Assembly (NCBI RefSeq): GCF_003957295.1
Contig: NZ_RQPJ01000021.1
Span: 232,210 to 296,209, forward strand
Source of the DNA: Arenibacter aquaticus
GTDB taxonomy: Bacteria; Bacteroidota; Bacteroidia; Flavobacteriales; Flavobacteriaceae
DNA: 64,000 bases
Reading direction: 5' to 3'
The notes beneath the pieces were generated by a model. It had not been told where the DNA came from and did not search any database. It was given only the letters and a program-made list of their open reading frames with translations. Shown piece by piece: positions 46,187 through 55,719 of the stretch (positions within the stretch are counted from its first letter, which is position 1; each line of letters opens with the position of its first letter). The position numbers and the translations under genes were made by a program.

Positions 46187-49100
46187 TTAAAAGTTTAAAT
46201 AATTGATGGCAATCACCGTTTGGTTGTATGCGTTTAGGTTCTCTAGATATGACAGGGTGATGTGGTAGCCGTTTTCCATGCTTTGTATATATTGGAAAAA
46301 ATCAATTTCCCCACTTTGGTATCCCCTGCTTGCGGTTTTGATAATTTCATCTGCCAAGCCTTTTCCTTCGGTCTCGTAGTAGGAAAGGATTTCTTTGTAT
46401 TTTTTAAGTTCACCCATAAGTGATTGGTACTTGGCATTGTATTGCTTTAGAAAATCCTTTGTCTCTTCCAGGGATTTTACTTGCGCTATCTTGGCGGCCT
46501 TTATTTTGGATAGGTTCCCGCTGAAGAATAATGGAATCTTAATACCTAGCCTAAAACCGTACAAATGTTCACCTAGGGTTGAATTGGTGCCTTGGAAATA
46601 ATTAAGGCTCAAATCGGGCAGGGTCTTGTGCTGTTGCAGTTTGCTCTTGGCTTCAAAAAGTTTGGTCCTGTTCTCGTAGAGCGTGCGATATGGGTTGTTT
46701 GAGCTGCCAACCTCTGTTATTTGTAATTTTTCCATTGGAAGGGTCTTTATGATTAGGAGGGAATCTGGTTGAACGGTTTTCATTAGTTCGTTATAAGCTA
46801 TATTGGTGTCTTCAATAGCTTTTTTGTAAAGTACTTGAAGTTCTTTCTGTTTGGCCTGGGCGGTTATTTTTTCCAAATAATTGCTTTCACCGAGTTCAAA
46901 CCGTCGTTTGGCGGCATGTGAAAAGCGTTCGTACAATTTTGTGAGCTCGGCATAAGTTTTCTCCTTTTGTCTGGTATACTGTAGATTGTGATAATTGGAG
47001 GCTAGCTCTTGTTCAAAAATTTGCTTTTTTATCTCATTTCTGTTTTCTTCAATGTCGTAATTAATCTTGTTGATGCCTTTTTGGGCAAAATATACCGTAG
47101 GGAAGAGTATGTTTTGTTGAACTCCATACACTTTTAAGGGTCTGTTGTTAAAAGCCAGATTGCTCTGGTCGTATTGATAATAAAATTCGGTCTTATCAAA
47201 ATCAAACGCAGAGCCAATAAGGGTTTGGGATTCGTTTACGGAGAGTTCTGCGGCTCTTAGGGTCGAATTGGATTTTAGTGCAATGCTTCTTATTTCGTTA
47301 AAGCTGAGCCCGTTCTCCTGTCCAGTTGATATTCCGCTGCACAAACAAAATAAAACGCATAAGCTGAGTAGTTTTTTAGTGTTGTCTGCTTTCATGTGTT
47401 CCTTTTTGTTCTTTTGGTGAAAAATAGAGTAGAGTATTGGGAGGACAACCAGGGTTAATAAGGTAGCGGTAATGAGTCCGCCAATAACTACAGTTGCCAA
47501 TGGGCGTTGTACTTCGGCCCCTACATTGGTGGAAACGGCCATTGGTAAAAAGCCCAGGGCTGCCGCAGAAGCGGTAAGCAAAACAGCACGTAGGCGGTCT
47601 TTGGATCCTTGGATGATCAATTCCTCTGAATCTTCCATTCCATTGTTTTTTAATTCCTTAAAGTGTTCTATTAAAACTATACCATTAAGTACAGCGATGC
47701 CAAAAAGCGCTATAAAGCCTACGCCGGCCGAAATACTGAATGGCATGTCTCTGCTCCATAATAGTAGTACGCCCCCAACAGCAGCCAAAGGGATGGCAGA
47801 GTAGATTATTAGGGCTTCTCTTATGGATTTAAATGCAAAATAGAGCAGTATAAAAATTAAGATCAAGGCAATCGGGACCGCAATTTTTAATCTGTCCTTG
47901 GCGCTTTGTAAATTCTCAAATTGGCCGCCATAAGTTATGTTGTAACCTGCAGGTAGATTCAAATTGGCGTCAATCAGGCTTTTAACATCGTCAACTACGG
48001 ATTGGAGGTCTCTGTTCCTTACGTTGATGCCTACTACAATTCTTCGTTTGGTATCGTCTCTGGATATTTTTGCAGCTCCAGTGGTGTAAGAGATGTTGGC
48101 TAGTTCACTTAGGGGTATCTTGCCTGCAACCGGAGTATCTACGTAAAGATTTTTTAGATTTGAGATGTCTTTTCTGCTGTCTTGGTCCAACCTCAGGGTT
48201 AGGTCAAATCGCTTTTCGCCCTCAAATACACTTCCTAAATCGCTGCCGGAGAATCCCATGGAGATCAATTTGTTGAGATCTGAGATGTTGAGTCCGTACC
48301 GGGCAATTTTTGCCCTATTGAACTTTACGTTCATCTGTGGTAATCCGGCTATTTTTTCAACCGTGATATCGGCGGCCCCTTCCACATCTTGAATGAGGGT
48401 TTTTATTTCATTTCCTTTCTTGTTTAGAATGGCGAGGTCTTCCCCAAAAATTTTGATCGCTATATCTGCACGCACCCCGGTAATCAATTCGTTGAATCGC
48501 ATTTCAATTGGTTGGGTAAATTCTACTTCCATACCAGGGATTACGGCCAAGGCCTCTTTAAACTGGTCTGCCAGATCATCCTTGGTCTTGGCAGACACCC
48601 ATTCTTTTTTGGGGTTGAGGGTGATGATTACGTCACTGTCTTCCATGGACATCGGGTCTGTGGGTACTTCTGCAGCACCTATTCGAGTGACCACCTGTTT
48701 TACTTCCGGGAAATTGTCCAATAGGATTTTTTCTATTCTCGTGGTGGTCTCAATGGTTTTGCTTAAGGAGGTCCCTGTTTTTAATATAGGCTGTATTACA
48801 AAATCCCCTTCGTCCAAAGTGGGGACAAACTCGCCTCCCATGGTGGTGAAAATATATACGGAGATGGCAAGTAGTAGGGCGGCAAGGGACAAAACCAGTC
48901 TTTTTTGCCTTAGAGACCATCTAATAATAGGGTCGTAGGATCTGTTTAAAAAGCGCATCAAGCGAACAGAAATGTTTTTGGGAGATTGGACTGTGGGCTT
49001 AATAAAAAGGGAGGTGACCACCGGTACATAGGTGAAGCATAAAAACATGGCGCCTAACAGTGCGAAGCTGAAGGTCAGTGCCATGGGTTTAAACATTTTT

Positions 49101-50524
49101 CCTTCCACTCCACTTAAAGAGAGTATGGGGATAAATACAATTAAGATGATTAATTGACCAAAGACGGCCGAGTTCATCATTTTGGAAGCTCCTGTGATGG
49201 TGACTTCGTTTTTCAGGGTTTGTTGTTCGCCTGGAGCTAGGAGTTGTAGTTTTTTGCTGTTCAGTGTTATTTTGTAGGCGATGTATTCTACAATAATAAC
49301 TGCCCCGTCTATAATAATCCCAAAATCTATGGCCCCTAAGCTCATAAGGTTGGCGTCTACGCCAAATAAATACATTAAGGAAAGAGCAAATAGCAAACAC
49401 AGGGGAATTATGGAAGCGACGACCAATCCAGATCGCAGGTTTCCTAGAAGGAGTACCACAACAAAAATAACAATCAGGCAGCCTAGTACAAGATTTTCGG
49501 CTACTGTAAAGGTGGTTTTGCCTATCAGTTCACTTCTGTCGAGAAAGCCGTTAATGTATACCCCTTCTGGAAGGGTTTTGGATATGGCTTCAATGCGTTC
49601 GTGGACAGCGTTTATGGTTTTCTTGGAATTAGCGTCCTTTAACATCATAATTTGTCCCAACACCTTTTCACCTTCCCCATTTCCTGTTATGGCTCCAAAT
49701 CGCGTTGCGCTTCCAAAGCCTACACTGGCTACATCTTTGATGTAAACGGGGAGGTTGTTGATCTTTTTGACTACGATATTCTCTATGTCCTCAAGGGAGT
49801 TGATCAGGCCTTCACCACGAATAAAATAGGCCTGGTTTACCTTTTCAATATATCCGCCTCCAGATACGCTGTTGTTTTTCTCCAGCGCAGTAAAAATATC
49901 GGAAGTGCCAATATTCATGGCGTTGAGTTTTTGAGTGTTGATGGCTACTTCATATTGTTTTAAATAGCCGCCCCAAGTGTTCACTTCTACCACGCCAGGG
50001 ATACCAGACAACTGTCTTTTAACGATCCAATCTTGAATGGTACGCAGATCCATGGCAGAATAAGTGTCCTTGTAGCCTGGTTTTGTGTCTAGGATATATT
50101 GATAAATCTCTCCCAAGCCGGTGGTAATAGGTCCCATTTCGGGTGTGCCGAAACCTTCTGGAATTTTTTCGGAGGCCGATTTTAGTTTTTCGGATATCAA
50201 TTGTCGGGGTAGGTAGGTTCCCATTTTGTCCTCAAAAACAATGGTGACCACCGAAAGTCCAAACTTTGAAACGGAGCGTATTTCGGTTACTCCGGGCAAA
50301 TTCGCCATCTCCAGCTCAACAGGGTAGGTAATGAATTGTTCCATATCCTGGGTTGAAAGGTTTTTGGAGGTGGTAATGACCTGTACTTGGTTGTTGGTGA
50401 TATCGGGAACCGCCCCAATGGGGATCTGGGTAATGGAATAAAGTCCAAAACCTATAATAAATAGGGTTAGTAAAAGAATAATTAATTTATTCTTTATACT
50501 GAATTGAATAATATGTGATAGCAT
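46187..50524 (-). CDS. CzcA-type heavy-metal RND pump fused to a TolC-like channel domain
   Basis: A 1445-aa fusion. Residues 1 to about 1040 are a heavy-metal RND pump with twelve helices and two large periplasmic loops. The helix 4 motif is DFGIIIDGAVIIVE, with Asp400, Asp406 and Glu413 equal to the essential Asp402, Asp408 and Glu415 of CzcA, so divalent cations (Zn, Co, Cd, Ni) are favoured over Cu/Ag. From Met1044 a second part of 402 aa reads as a TolC/CusC-like outer-membrane protein with its own signal-like stretch (LLSLCVLFCLCSG), which may act as an extra membrane helix. The reading frame is continuous, so this is a true fusion. Confidence 0.93.
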   Translation of the reverse strand: MLSHIIQFSIKNKLIILLLTLFIIGFGLYSITQIPIGAVPDITNNQVQVITTSKNLSTQDMEQFITYPVELEMANLPGVTEIRSVSKFGLSVVTIVFEDKMGTYLPRQLISEKLKSASEKIPEGFGTPEMGPITTGLGEIYQYILDTKPGYKDTYSAMDLRTIQDWIVKRQLSGIPGVVEVNTWGGYLKQYEVAINTQKLNAMNIGTSDIFTALEKNNSVSGGGYIEKVNQAYFIRGEGLINSLEDIENIVVKKINNLPVYIKDVASVGFGSATRFGAITGNGEGEKVLGQIMMLKDANSKKTINAVHERIEAISKTLPEGVYINGFLDRSELIGKTTFTVAENLVLGCLIVIFVVVLLLGNLRSGLVVASIIPLCLLFALSLMYLFGVDANLMSLGAIDFGIIIDGAVIIVEYIAYKITLNSKKLQLLAPGEQQTLKNEVTITGASKMMNSAVFGQLIILIVFIPILSLSGVEGKMFKPMALTFSFALLGAMFLCFTYVPVVTSLFIKPTVQSPKNISVRLMRFLNRSYDPIIRWSLRQKRLVLSLAALLLAISVYIFTTMGGEFVPTLDEGDFVIQPILKTGTSLSKTIETTTRIEKILLDNFPEVKQVVTRIGAAEVPTDPMSMEDSDVIITLNPKKEWVSAKTKDDLADQFKEALAVIPGMEVEFTQPIEMRFNELITGVRADIAIKIFGEDLAILNKKGNEIKTLIQDVEGAADITVEKIAGLPQMNVKFNRAKIARYGLNISDLNKLISMGFSGSDLGSVFEGEKRFDLTLRLDQDSRKDISNLKNLYVDTPVAGKIPLSELANISYTTGAAKISRDDTKRRIVVGINVRNRDLQSVVDDVKSLIDANLNLPAGYNITYGGQFENLQSAKDRLKIAVPIALILIFILLYFAFKSIREALIIYSAIPLAAVGGVLLLWSRDMPFSISAGVGFIALFGIAVLNGIVLIEHFKELKNNGMEDSEELIIQGSKDRLRAVLLTASAAALGFLPMAVSTNVGAEVQRPLATVVIGGLITATLLTLVVLPILYSIFHQKNKKEHMKADNTKKLLSLCVLFCLCSGISTGQENGLSFNEIRSIALKSNSTLRAAELSVNESQTLIGSAFDFDKTEFYYQYDQSNLAFNNRPLKVYGVQQNILFPTVYFAQKGINKINYDIEENRNEIKKQIFEQELASNYHNLQYTRQKEKTYAELTKLYERFSHAAKRRFELGESNYLEKITAQAKQKELQVLYKKAIEDTNIAYNELMKTVQPDSLLIIKTLPMEKLQITEVGSSNNPYRTLYENRTKLFEAKSKLQQHKTLPDLSLNYFQGTNSTLGEHLYGFRLGIKIPLFFSGNLSKIKAAKIAQVKSLEETKDFLKQYNAKYQSLMGELKKYKEILSYYETEGKGLADEIIKTASRGYQSGEIDFFQYIQSMENGYHITLSYLENLNAYNQTVIAINYLNF

Positions 50525-50599
50525 AATTTATACATAATTAGTTGTGCAGACGGCTATTAGGGCAGTCTGCTCAATGAATATTTTAAGTAAAAAAATGAA

Positions 50600-50998
50600 T
50601 TATGCTATTTTGGGAGGCTGGAAAATATCCGAATTTTTCAAATGGGAATATGTCTCTTGGTAAAAGAATTCTGAGCTGGTGTCTTGGATCAATGGGGTTT
50701 TGGGTAACGATAGGTCAACCCAGTTTAACACAAAGGCTGAGGGGCTGTGGGTGCAGGTCTGGTGGTTGAATGGAAGTTCTTCATGATCCTTATGTTCTTC
50801 TTTGTGCTCCTGTTCGTGTTGTAATTTAAGTTCGCCATAGTGCTTGGATATAAATGCAAAAATATTGTCGCCATATTTTTGCTTGTGGAATTTGGCGTGT
50901 GTTAAGAAATCGTCCACTTGGGCAATATCTACTAGATCCATATTGAAACTTTGGATCAAAAGCAGTAAAGACAGGGTTATGGAAAATAATTTGCTCAT
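50600..50998 (-). CDS. Small exported protein with His/Glu-rich, likely metal-binding segment
   Basis: A 132-aa protein of unknown family. It begins with a signal peptide (MSKLFSITLSLLLLIQSF). The middle has a run of His, Glu and Lys (EQEHKEEHKDHEE at about residues 60-73) followed by FNHQTCTHS, giving many potential metal ligands. It is the first gene of the minus-strand order toward the fused pump and adaptor, 75 bases upstream of the pump gene. Small His-rich proteins in this position are common in Bacteroidota efflux loci; I infer a metal-buffering or sensing role in the periplasm. Confidence 0.7.
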   Translation of the reverse strand: MSKLFSITLSLLLLIQSFNMDLVDIAQVDDFLTHAKFHKQKYGDNIFAFISKHYGELKLQHEQEHKEEHKDHEELPFNHQTCTHSPSAFVLNWVDLSLPKTPLIQDTSSEFFYQETYSHLKNSDIFQPPKIA

Positions 50999-51350
50999 TG
51001 GAAGTATAAAGATATAAATTATTTATTACCAATGAAGAAGCCTAGAATATTGGTTTGGGTTAAGCCTAATAAAAAAACACGGGTTGTTTATTGGGGACCA
51101 TGCTTGGAAAAGAAGTTGCAAAAGTGTTAGTCGTTGTTGTTATTGGGGTCGGGTAGGAATAGGTTGTTGGAGGGCTTGTGTTTATGGACCAGTATATAGG
51201 ACATGGATCTGTTTTTTTTGAATGGAATTTATTTTAATTAATTTCACATCTCAAAACAAATAACTTACACTACTTTTGTTAAAGTAAAGAATTAGGTAAT
51301 TGTATTTGTATAAGAGGTTTTTTGTAAGATGAATCCTGGATAAAATTTTC
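50999..51350. other. Intergenic region without a gene
   Basis: In 352 bases I find no gene. The plus strand is rich in G and T over 51100-51230. TACTTTTG at 51271-51278 (plus) matches the -7 promoter motif but faces the 3' end of the LytTR gene, so it would give an antisense transcript. Confidence 0.3.
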
Positions 51351-52055
51351 TTACTCTATAACTACCAATGCTTCCATAAGTGCTTCTTTTTTGTGTCTGC
51401 TCAAAGGAATGGTGTGTCCACATAATTCCACGGTTGAGCCATTGAAGTTCTCAATTTTTTCTAAGTTAACAATGTAGGATTTGTGTATCCTTAGAAATTT
51501 ATTCTGTGGCAGTTGCTGGGCAAATCCCTTCATAGTAGATAGGACCAGTGTATTTTTTTCTTCCGTAATAATCTTTACATAGTCTCCATAAGCTTCTATC
51601 CACATAATTTCATGTAGGAATAGTTTAGTTTTTTTAAGATTGTTGGTTACGGTGATGTACTGGGGTTTAACTGTTTCTTTGTTTTGTAATTTATAGGTGT
51701 TCAGCGCTTTTTTAATGGCGACATCAAACCTGCTTTTGTCCAAAGGTTTTTTTAGGTAATCTGTTACATCGTAATCAAAAGCCTTCATAGCGTGATTGGG
51801 ATTTCCTGAAACAAGAATAACCTGTGGTTTGGACTCTAGGGATTCCAAAAGATCAAAACCGCTTAATCCGGGCATTTCAATATCCAAAAAGATTAGGTCT
51901 ACAGGGGTTTTGGATAGTTCTTTAAGGGCACATAGGCCGTTGTCCAGTTCATTGACTAATAGTAATTTAGGGTGTTCTTTGACGAGTTTTGCCACCGCAC
52001 GTCGTTGAGTGGTGGAGTCGTCTATAAGTAGGCATTTTAACTTAATGTTTTTCAT
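51351..52055 (-). CDS. LytTR-family response regulator
   Basis: Cytosolic transcription regulator (234 aa) of the AlgR/AgrA/LytR type. An N-terminal receiver domain carries Asp58 in VDLIFLDIEMPG and the conserved lysine in DYLKKPLDKS. The C-terminal LytTR DNA-binding domain spans about residues 135-232 (MWIEAYGDYVKI, then FLRIHKSYIVNLEKIENF). No histidine kinase gene is adjacent, so it is an orphan regulator whose partner lies elsewhere. It is a single gene with a long upstream region. Confidence 0.93.
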   Translation of the reverse strand: MKNIKLKCLLIDDSTTQRRAVAKLVKEHPKLLLVNELDNGLCALKELSKTPVDLIFLDIEMPGLSGFDLLESLESKPQVILVSGNPNHAMKAFDYDVTDYLKKPLDKSRFDVAIKKALNTYKLQNKETVKPQYITVTNNLKKTKLFLHEIMWIEAYGDYVKIITEEKNTLVLSTMKGFAQQLPQNKFLRIHKSYIVNLEKIENFNGSTVELCGHTIPLSRHKKEALMEALVVIE

Positions 52056-52790
52056 GGTCGTATTCTAAGGTAACACCCATGAACCATTAAAGAGGGGGCT
52101 GTGCCCAAAGATATGGGATAGCCTTGGTAAGCGCTACTTTTTTCAGGGGGTAGTAGTATGCCGGTTTGTCTTTAATGCCCCATGGTTAGTGTTTGGCATT
52201 TATTGCGGACAAATATACAGTATGTTGTATTAAAAATAAATAGTAATTACCATTAATCTATCAGCACCAGTATATCGGGGCAGTACAGGGTTTTTGGTTG
52301 CTGCTTACAGTTTTAAAGCAGCTAAAATTGTAAGAAAAATCACCTTTTTGCAAATGGGTTTGTGTTGCTGTTCCGTTAGTGTGGTGATAGTTTTTTAGGG
52401 ATATAGTTGGGGTTTGTTGGTTGGTCATAAGTGTGTGGCGATTGTGTTTTCTTGTTAGTCTTTATTGACGATGTTTCGGATAGGCATTATTGGGCTATTG
52501 TAAATCTGTATGATGTTCATATAATGGATTAAAGGTATTTATATTTAATTAAAAAATATTGTATTACAGGTATTTGTATTACCTTATATAAATAATAAGT
52601 TTAAATATTTTCAATTAGTTTTTTGAAAGGTGTTTTGTGGTTTTGACAAGTGTTGGTGCATCTTTGGGTTAAGACATATAGTCCAGGTTAATGGGGAGCG
52701 AGGGTGTGTAGTGTGGTAAAGGTTAGATTTGTAAGGTTGTTATGTCTTAATTTGTTTTCAAAATATTTTTTAATAGTCTAATTTTGGTTT
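52056..52790. other. Longest gene-free stretch, regulatory or unknown
   Basis: 735 bases without any supported gene on either strand. A minus-strand TATATTTG at 52210-52217 could be the LytTR promoter, with a leader of about 148 bases. On the plus strand TAATTTTG at 52779-52786 lies directly before the next ATG. The region 52380-52760 is notably G/T-rich on the plus strand. No strong hairpin or repeat array was found. Confidence 0.35.
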
Positions 52791-53738
52791 ATGGTAAAAA
52801 AATGTGCTATCACTATTTATTGTTTTCTTGTGTTCTTTTTTGGTTTATTGTTTTCTGTGAGCCTTAAAGCGCAGGAAATAAAGGTGTTTCAACTGGGGGA
52901 CTTTGATCTTCGAGGCCCGGTTAAATCTTGCTTGGTTATAACCGATTACGGAAAAGAGGAATACGATTTTAATGAAGAGGGGGCGTTGACCAAAGCCGTT
53001 ACGCGATACAGTGACGGTGACTACGATGTTACCTTGTATAAACTAGCGGGAAGGGAATTGTTGGAGAAGCGTGTAGAAAATTATCGGGACGGTGTTTTTG
53101 TTAAAAATACCTCGATTGCCAATTTTTATGAATTGGATACTACCGAATCCAAAAAAATTACCGAAAAGATAGTGTCTTATAATAAAGAGTTTTTGGATCA
53201 GTATGAGTATTATTTTGGGGAGGATGGAAGGCTTGTGAGTATTAAACGAACCAATGATAATGGGATAGATGAAACCCATATAAAATATGAGCTGTATAAG
53301 GGGGAGTTTACAGAGACTTATTATTTAAATGATGTTATTTTGAAGTCGGTTCGAACCTCTAAGATAAAAGGTGAGGGTGGTGAAATGCGCAAATTGGTTT
53401 TGACAAAGGAATTTTTGGAAGGAGAGCCGCAAAAAGCGTTGGAGCAGGTTATTGGGGGTGATGATAAATTGGTTTCGGAAAAGAAGTTTGTGTATGATGA
53501 TAAGAAAGAGGCTTTCGTGACTGTGGAAAGTGTGGATTACACCTATAATGAAAAGGGGGTGTTGGCCAGTTCAAGGACTAAAACCGAAAAGTACGAGAGG
53601 GTACAGGAGTATATATATCAGTATGATAGTACAGAGTCAGAGAACTGGATCAAGCAGATTGTAACCCCGGATAACTCATATAAAACCAGAAAAATCAAAT
53701 ATTACCCCAAAGAAGAAGCTTTGGGTGAAAAGTCGTGA
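52791..53738 (+). CDS. Exported YD-repeat-like protein, unknown function
   Basis: A 315-aa exported protein with an N-terminal signal peptide (residues about 5-27, cut near LKAQ). Three imperfect YD/RHS-like units are visible: EYDFNEEGAL at 57-66, EYYFGEDGRL at 139-148 and DYTYNEKGVL at 249-258, each followed by a short polar strand. Repeats of this Y-x-F/Y-x-E-x-G-x-L kind occur in cell-surface or toxin-like proteins, but this protein is small and has no toxin domain. It stands alone. A -7 promoter motif ends only 4 bases before the ATG, so the message may have almost no leader. Confidence 0.7.
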   Translation: MVKKCAITIYCFLVFFFGLLFSVSLKAQEIKVFQLGDFDLRGPVKSCLVITDYGKEEYDFNEEGALTKAVTRYSDGDYDVTLYKLAGRELLEKRVENYRDGVFVKNTSIANFYELDTTESKKITEKIVSYNKEFLDQYEYYFGEDGRLVSIKRTNDNGIDETHIKYELYKGEFTETYYLNDVILKSVRTSKIKGEGGEMRKLVLTKEFLEGEPQKALEQVIGGDDKLVSEKKFVYDDKKEAFVTVESVDYTYNEKGVLASSRTKTEKYERVQEYIYQYDSTESENWIKQIVTPDNSYKTRKIKYYPKEEALGEKS

Positions 53739-53888
53739 TTCTTTAGTTGCCTTCCCGGCCTAACAAGTGAAGGATTGTCTTGTTTCTTGGTTTAGTAGCG
53801 CGAACGGTTAAGGGGTTTTTGATTTGCCATTGAGATCCTAATCGCAACAAAAGCTTTTGTGGAATAAATGTGCCGCCAGAATAGGTCG

Positions 53889-54701
53889 TTACTTACTTTT
53901 GTTGTCCTGTGGTACTGGCTTGTTTTTCTTCATTCTAATGTTCAGGAATTCTACAAACAGGGAAAACGCAATCGCAAAATAAAGGTAGCCTTTTGGAATG
54001 GCCCCTATTTCTTGGTTAAAGAATTTAGCGTGGCTTAAATGTGCGGCCTCCATTATTAGCATAAAACCAATAAGGATCAAAAAGGCGAGGGTCAATATTT
54101 GCATCGAGGGGTGTTTGCTTATGAATATACGAATTGGATTGGCAAATACCATCATGATTATTATTGAAATAACCACTGCAATGATCATGAGCAATAGGGC
54201 GTCGCCTGGTTTGTTGCCTATTCCGTTGGTCATACCTACGGCGGTAAGAATGGAATCTATTGAAAAGATAAAATCGATCAGGACAATTTGAACCAGGGCC
54301 TTGGAGAAACTTGTGATCCCCTTGGATTTTATCTGGTTTTCATCGTGATCCGGCATTTCTATTTTTTCGTGAATTTCGGAGGTACTTTTGTACAATAGGA
54401 AGATGCCTCCAAAAAATAATATTAGAGCCTGTCCGCTTACCCCTAGGTACATCCATGATGTTTCAATGTAAAAGAAGGGGTTTTTAAGCCCAATTAAGAG
54501 CGAAACGGCAAAAAGCAATATGATACGCTGTACCATAGCCAGAAGTAAGCCTAGATTGGTTGCTTTGGCCTGGTCTTTCTTAGGTAGTTTGTTTGCAATT
54601 AGGGAAATGAAGATAATATTGTCTATACCCAATACAATTTCCAGAAAAGTTAAAGTAAGCAAGGCTACCCAGGCGTCCGGACTTGAAAGTATTTCGAACA
54701 T
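53889..54701 (-). CDS. TerC-family integral membrane protein
   Basis: TerC family protein (270 aa) with seven or more membrane helices. The conserved acidic motifs are GIDNIIFISLIANKLP in helix 1-2 and DFIFSIDSILTAVGM in the later pair. Members have been linked to tellurium resistance, Mn export and metal loading of exported enzymes. It starts 2 bases after the stop of a small lipoprotein gene on the same strand, so the two form an operon. The metal handled here is not shown by the sequence. Confidence 0.92.
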   Translation of the reverse strand: MFEILSSPDAWVALLTLTFLEIVLGIDNIIFISLIANKLPKKDQAKATNLGLLLAMVQRIILLFAVSLLIGLKNPFFYIETSWMYLGVSGQALILFFGGIFLLYKSTSEIHEKIEMPDHDENQIKSKGITSFSKALVQIVLIDFIFSIDSILTAVGMTNGIGNKPGDALLLMIIAVVISIIIMMVFANPIRIFISKHPSMQILTLAFLILIGFMLIMEAAHLSHAKFFNQEIGAIPKGYLYFAIAFSLFVEFLNIRMKKNKPVPQDNKSK

Positions 54702-54703
54702 GG

Positions 54704-55084
54704 TTATTGAATTTTAATTGCGGTGCCCTTGGATTTTTTGGAGCTTCCTACAACATTATATTCAAAAGTATAAGAATTATCGGTAGTGGACAATATCTTC
54801 ATATGGATAGATTTCTCTTCGGCCATGTTTTTGGGATGGAGTTTCTTTACAATGTACTCGCAGTCATTGATCCATCTAACGGATGAAGTGTCTACTTTTC
54901 CTTCAAACACATCAATTTCAATGGAATCGGTTCTTGAGAATATAGTTGTGTGTTCCTGTCCTTCTATTTCTGCTGTAAACGAAAATTTACCGTTTTTAAA
55001 ATCGCCGCAGTTCCTTTCGGGCTCATAACAGGAGCTTAAGGTGAGTACAAGAATTACAAGTATGATGGTAGTGTATTTTGTCAT
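54704..55084 (-). CDS. Small lipoprotein preceding terC, unknown function
   Basis: A 126-aa lipoprotein with signal peptide ending in the lipobox LSSC. The mature chain has an early cysteine (RNCGDF) and RWINDCEYIVKKLHPKN, so one disulfide is possible, and ends in beta-rich FEYNVVGSSKKSKGTAIKI. I recall similar flavobacterial proteins sitting before terC, sometimes labelled DNA topoisomerase IV in databases; nothing in this sequence supports a topoisomerase. It forms an operon with terC, so a role at the cell envelope linked to TerC is possible. Confidence 0.72.
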   Translation of the reverse strand: MTKYTTIILVILVLTLSSCYEPERNCGDFKNGKFSFTAEIEGQEHTTIFSRTDSIEIDVFEGKVDTSSVRWINDCEYIVKKLHPKNMAEEKSIHMKILSTTDNSYTFEYNVVGSSKKSKGTAIKIQ

Positions 55085-55135
55085 GCTGCAAAATAAAGAA
55101 AATTGAAACTTATAACGTACAAAAAAAATGAAAAT

Positions 55136-55513
55136 TCAATACTCTTTTTCCGAGTAGGACTTAAAGCTGCCATCGGAGTAAAAAATAACAATTTTGTCGA
55201 TCTCCTTGGTTTGGGGAGGAGAGGGTTTAGGGGTGTCGACTTTTATTTTTTTCTCCGGCTGGGGTTGTGTGGTAGGGGCTGTCTTTGCTTTACTTGGATA
55301 GTGGCCTTCCCCGTGTAGGAGCCAGTAGAGGTCAACTTCGGGAAAGGCTGCGGTTACCTTCATTACAAACTCTAGGCTAGGCTTGTTGCGTCCTGCCAGT
55401 AAGTGGGAGATGCTGGATCGTTGAACCCCAATTTTATCGGCAAAAGCGGAGGCAGATAAATCGTGGAATTTTAAAATCCGATCTATTCTTTTTGTAAAAT
55501 CAGCAACGTTCAC
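55136..55513 (-). CDS. XRE-family transcriptional regulator
   Basis: Helix-turn-helix regulator (125 aa) of the XRE/Cro type. The HTH is in residues about 8-65: HDLSASAFADKIGVQRSSISHLLAGRNKPSLEF, the SVSHLL-type recognition helix being QRSSISHLL. A proline- and threonine-rich linker with KIKVDTPKPS follows, then a short C-terminal piece FYSDGSFKSYSEKEY. Translation starts at a GTG that lies inside the palindrome TCACAATTGTAA. It is divergent from the M14 peptidase gene, and similar palindromes before that gene suggest it controls both itself and the peptidase. Confidence 0.88.
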   Translation of the reverse strand: MNVADFTKRIDRILKFHDLSASAFADKIGVQRSSISHLLAGRNKPSLEFVMKVTAAFPEVDLYWLLHGEGHYPSKAKTAPTTQPQPEKKIKVDTPKPSPPQTKEIDKIVIFYSDGSFKSYSEKEY

Positions 55514-55521
55514 AATTGTAA
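55510..55521. promoter_or_regulatory. Palindrome at the XRE start codon (TCACAATTGTAA)
   Basis: This 12-base sequence differs from the perfect palindrome at 55755-55766 in one base. It overlaps the GTG start of the XRE gene, so binding there would block expression. It is a candidate autoregulatory operator. Confidence 0.5.
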
Positions 55522-55719
55522 TTTAATTTATGTAAAAGTAGTCATTTTGAAACGTAAAGACTGTAAAAATCTTTAATAAAATCTATCATATTGTTAAATT
55601 AATACATTAAACAGAAAGATATAATACATTGAAAAATAATATATTGTGCTTAAACAATAAATTTTTTTAATAGATTATTTCATCCTTGCCTTCTTGAGTG
55701 ATGGGTAAAGAGGGAATAT

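Noticed and set aside
46187..50524. Two genes merged by a sequencing frameshift
   Set aside because: The frame is continuous through the junction at 47395 and no slip is required; it is a real fusion or read-through as written.
53847..53860. Palindrome ACAAAAGCTTTTGT as a terminator before terC
   Set aside because: It has no loop and no T-tract, so it cannot form an efficient terminator; a 14-base palindrome may be chance or an operator.
54704..55084. DNA topoisomerase IV
   Set aside because: The sequence is a 126-aa lipoprotein with no topoisomerase motif.
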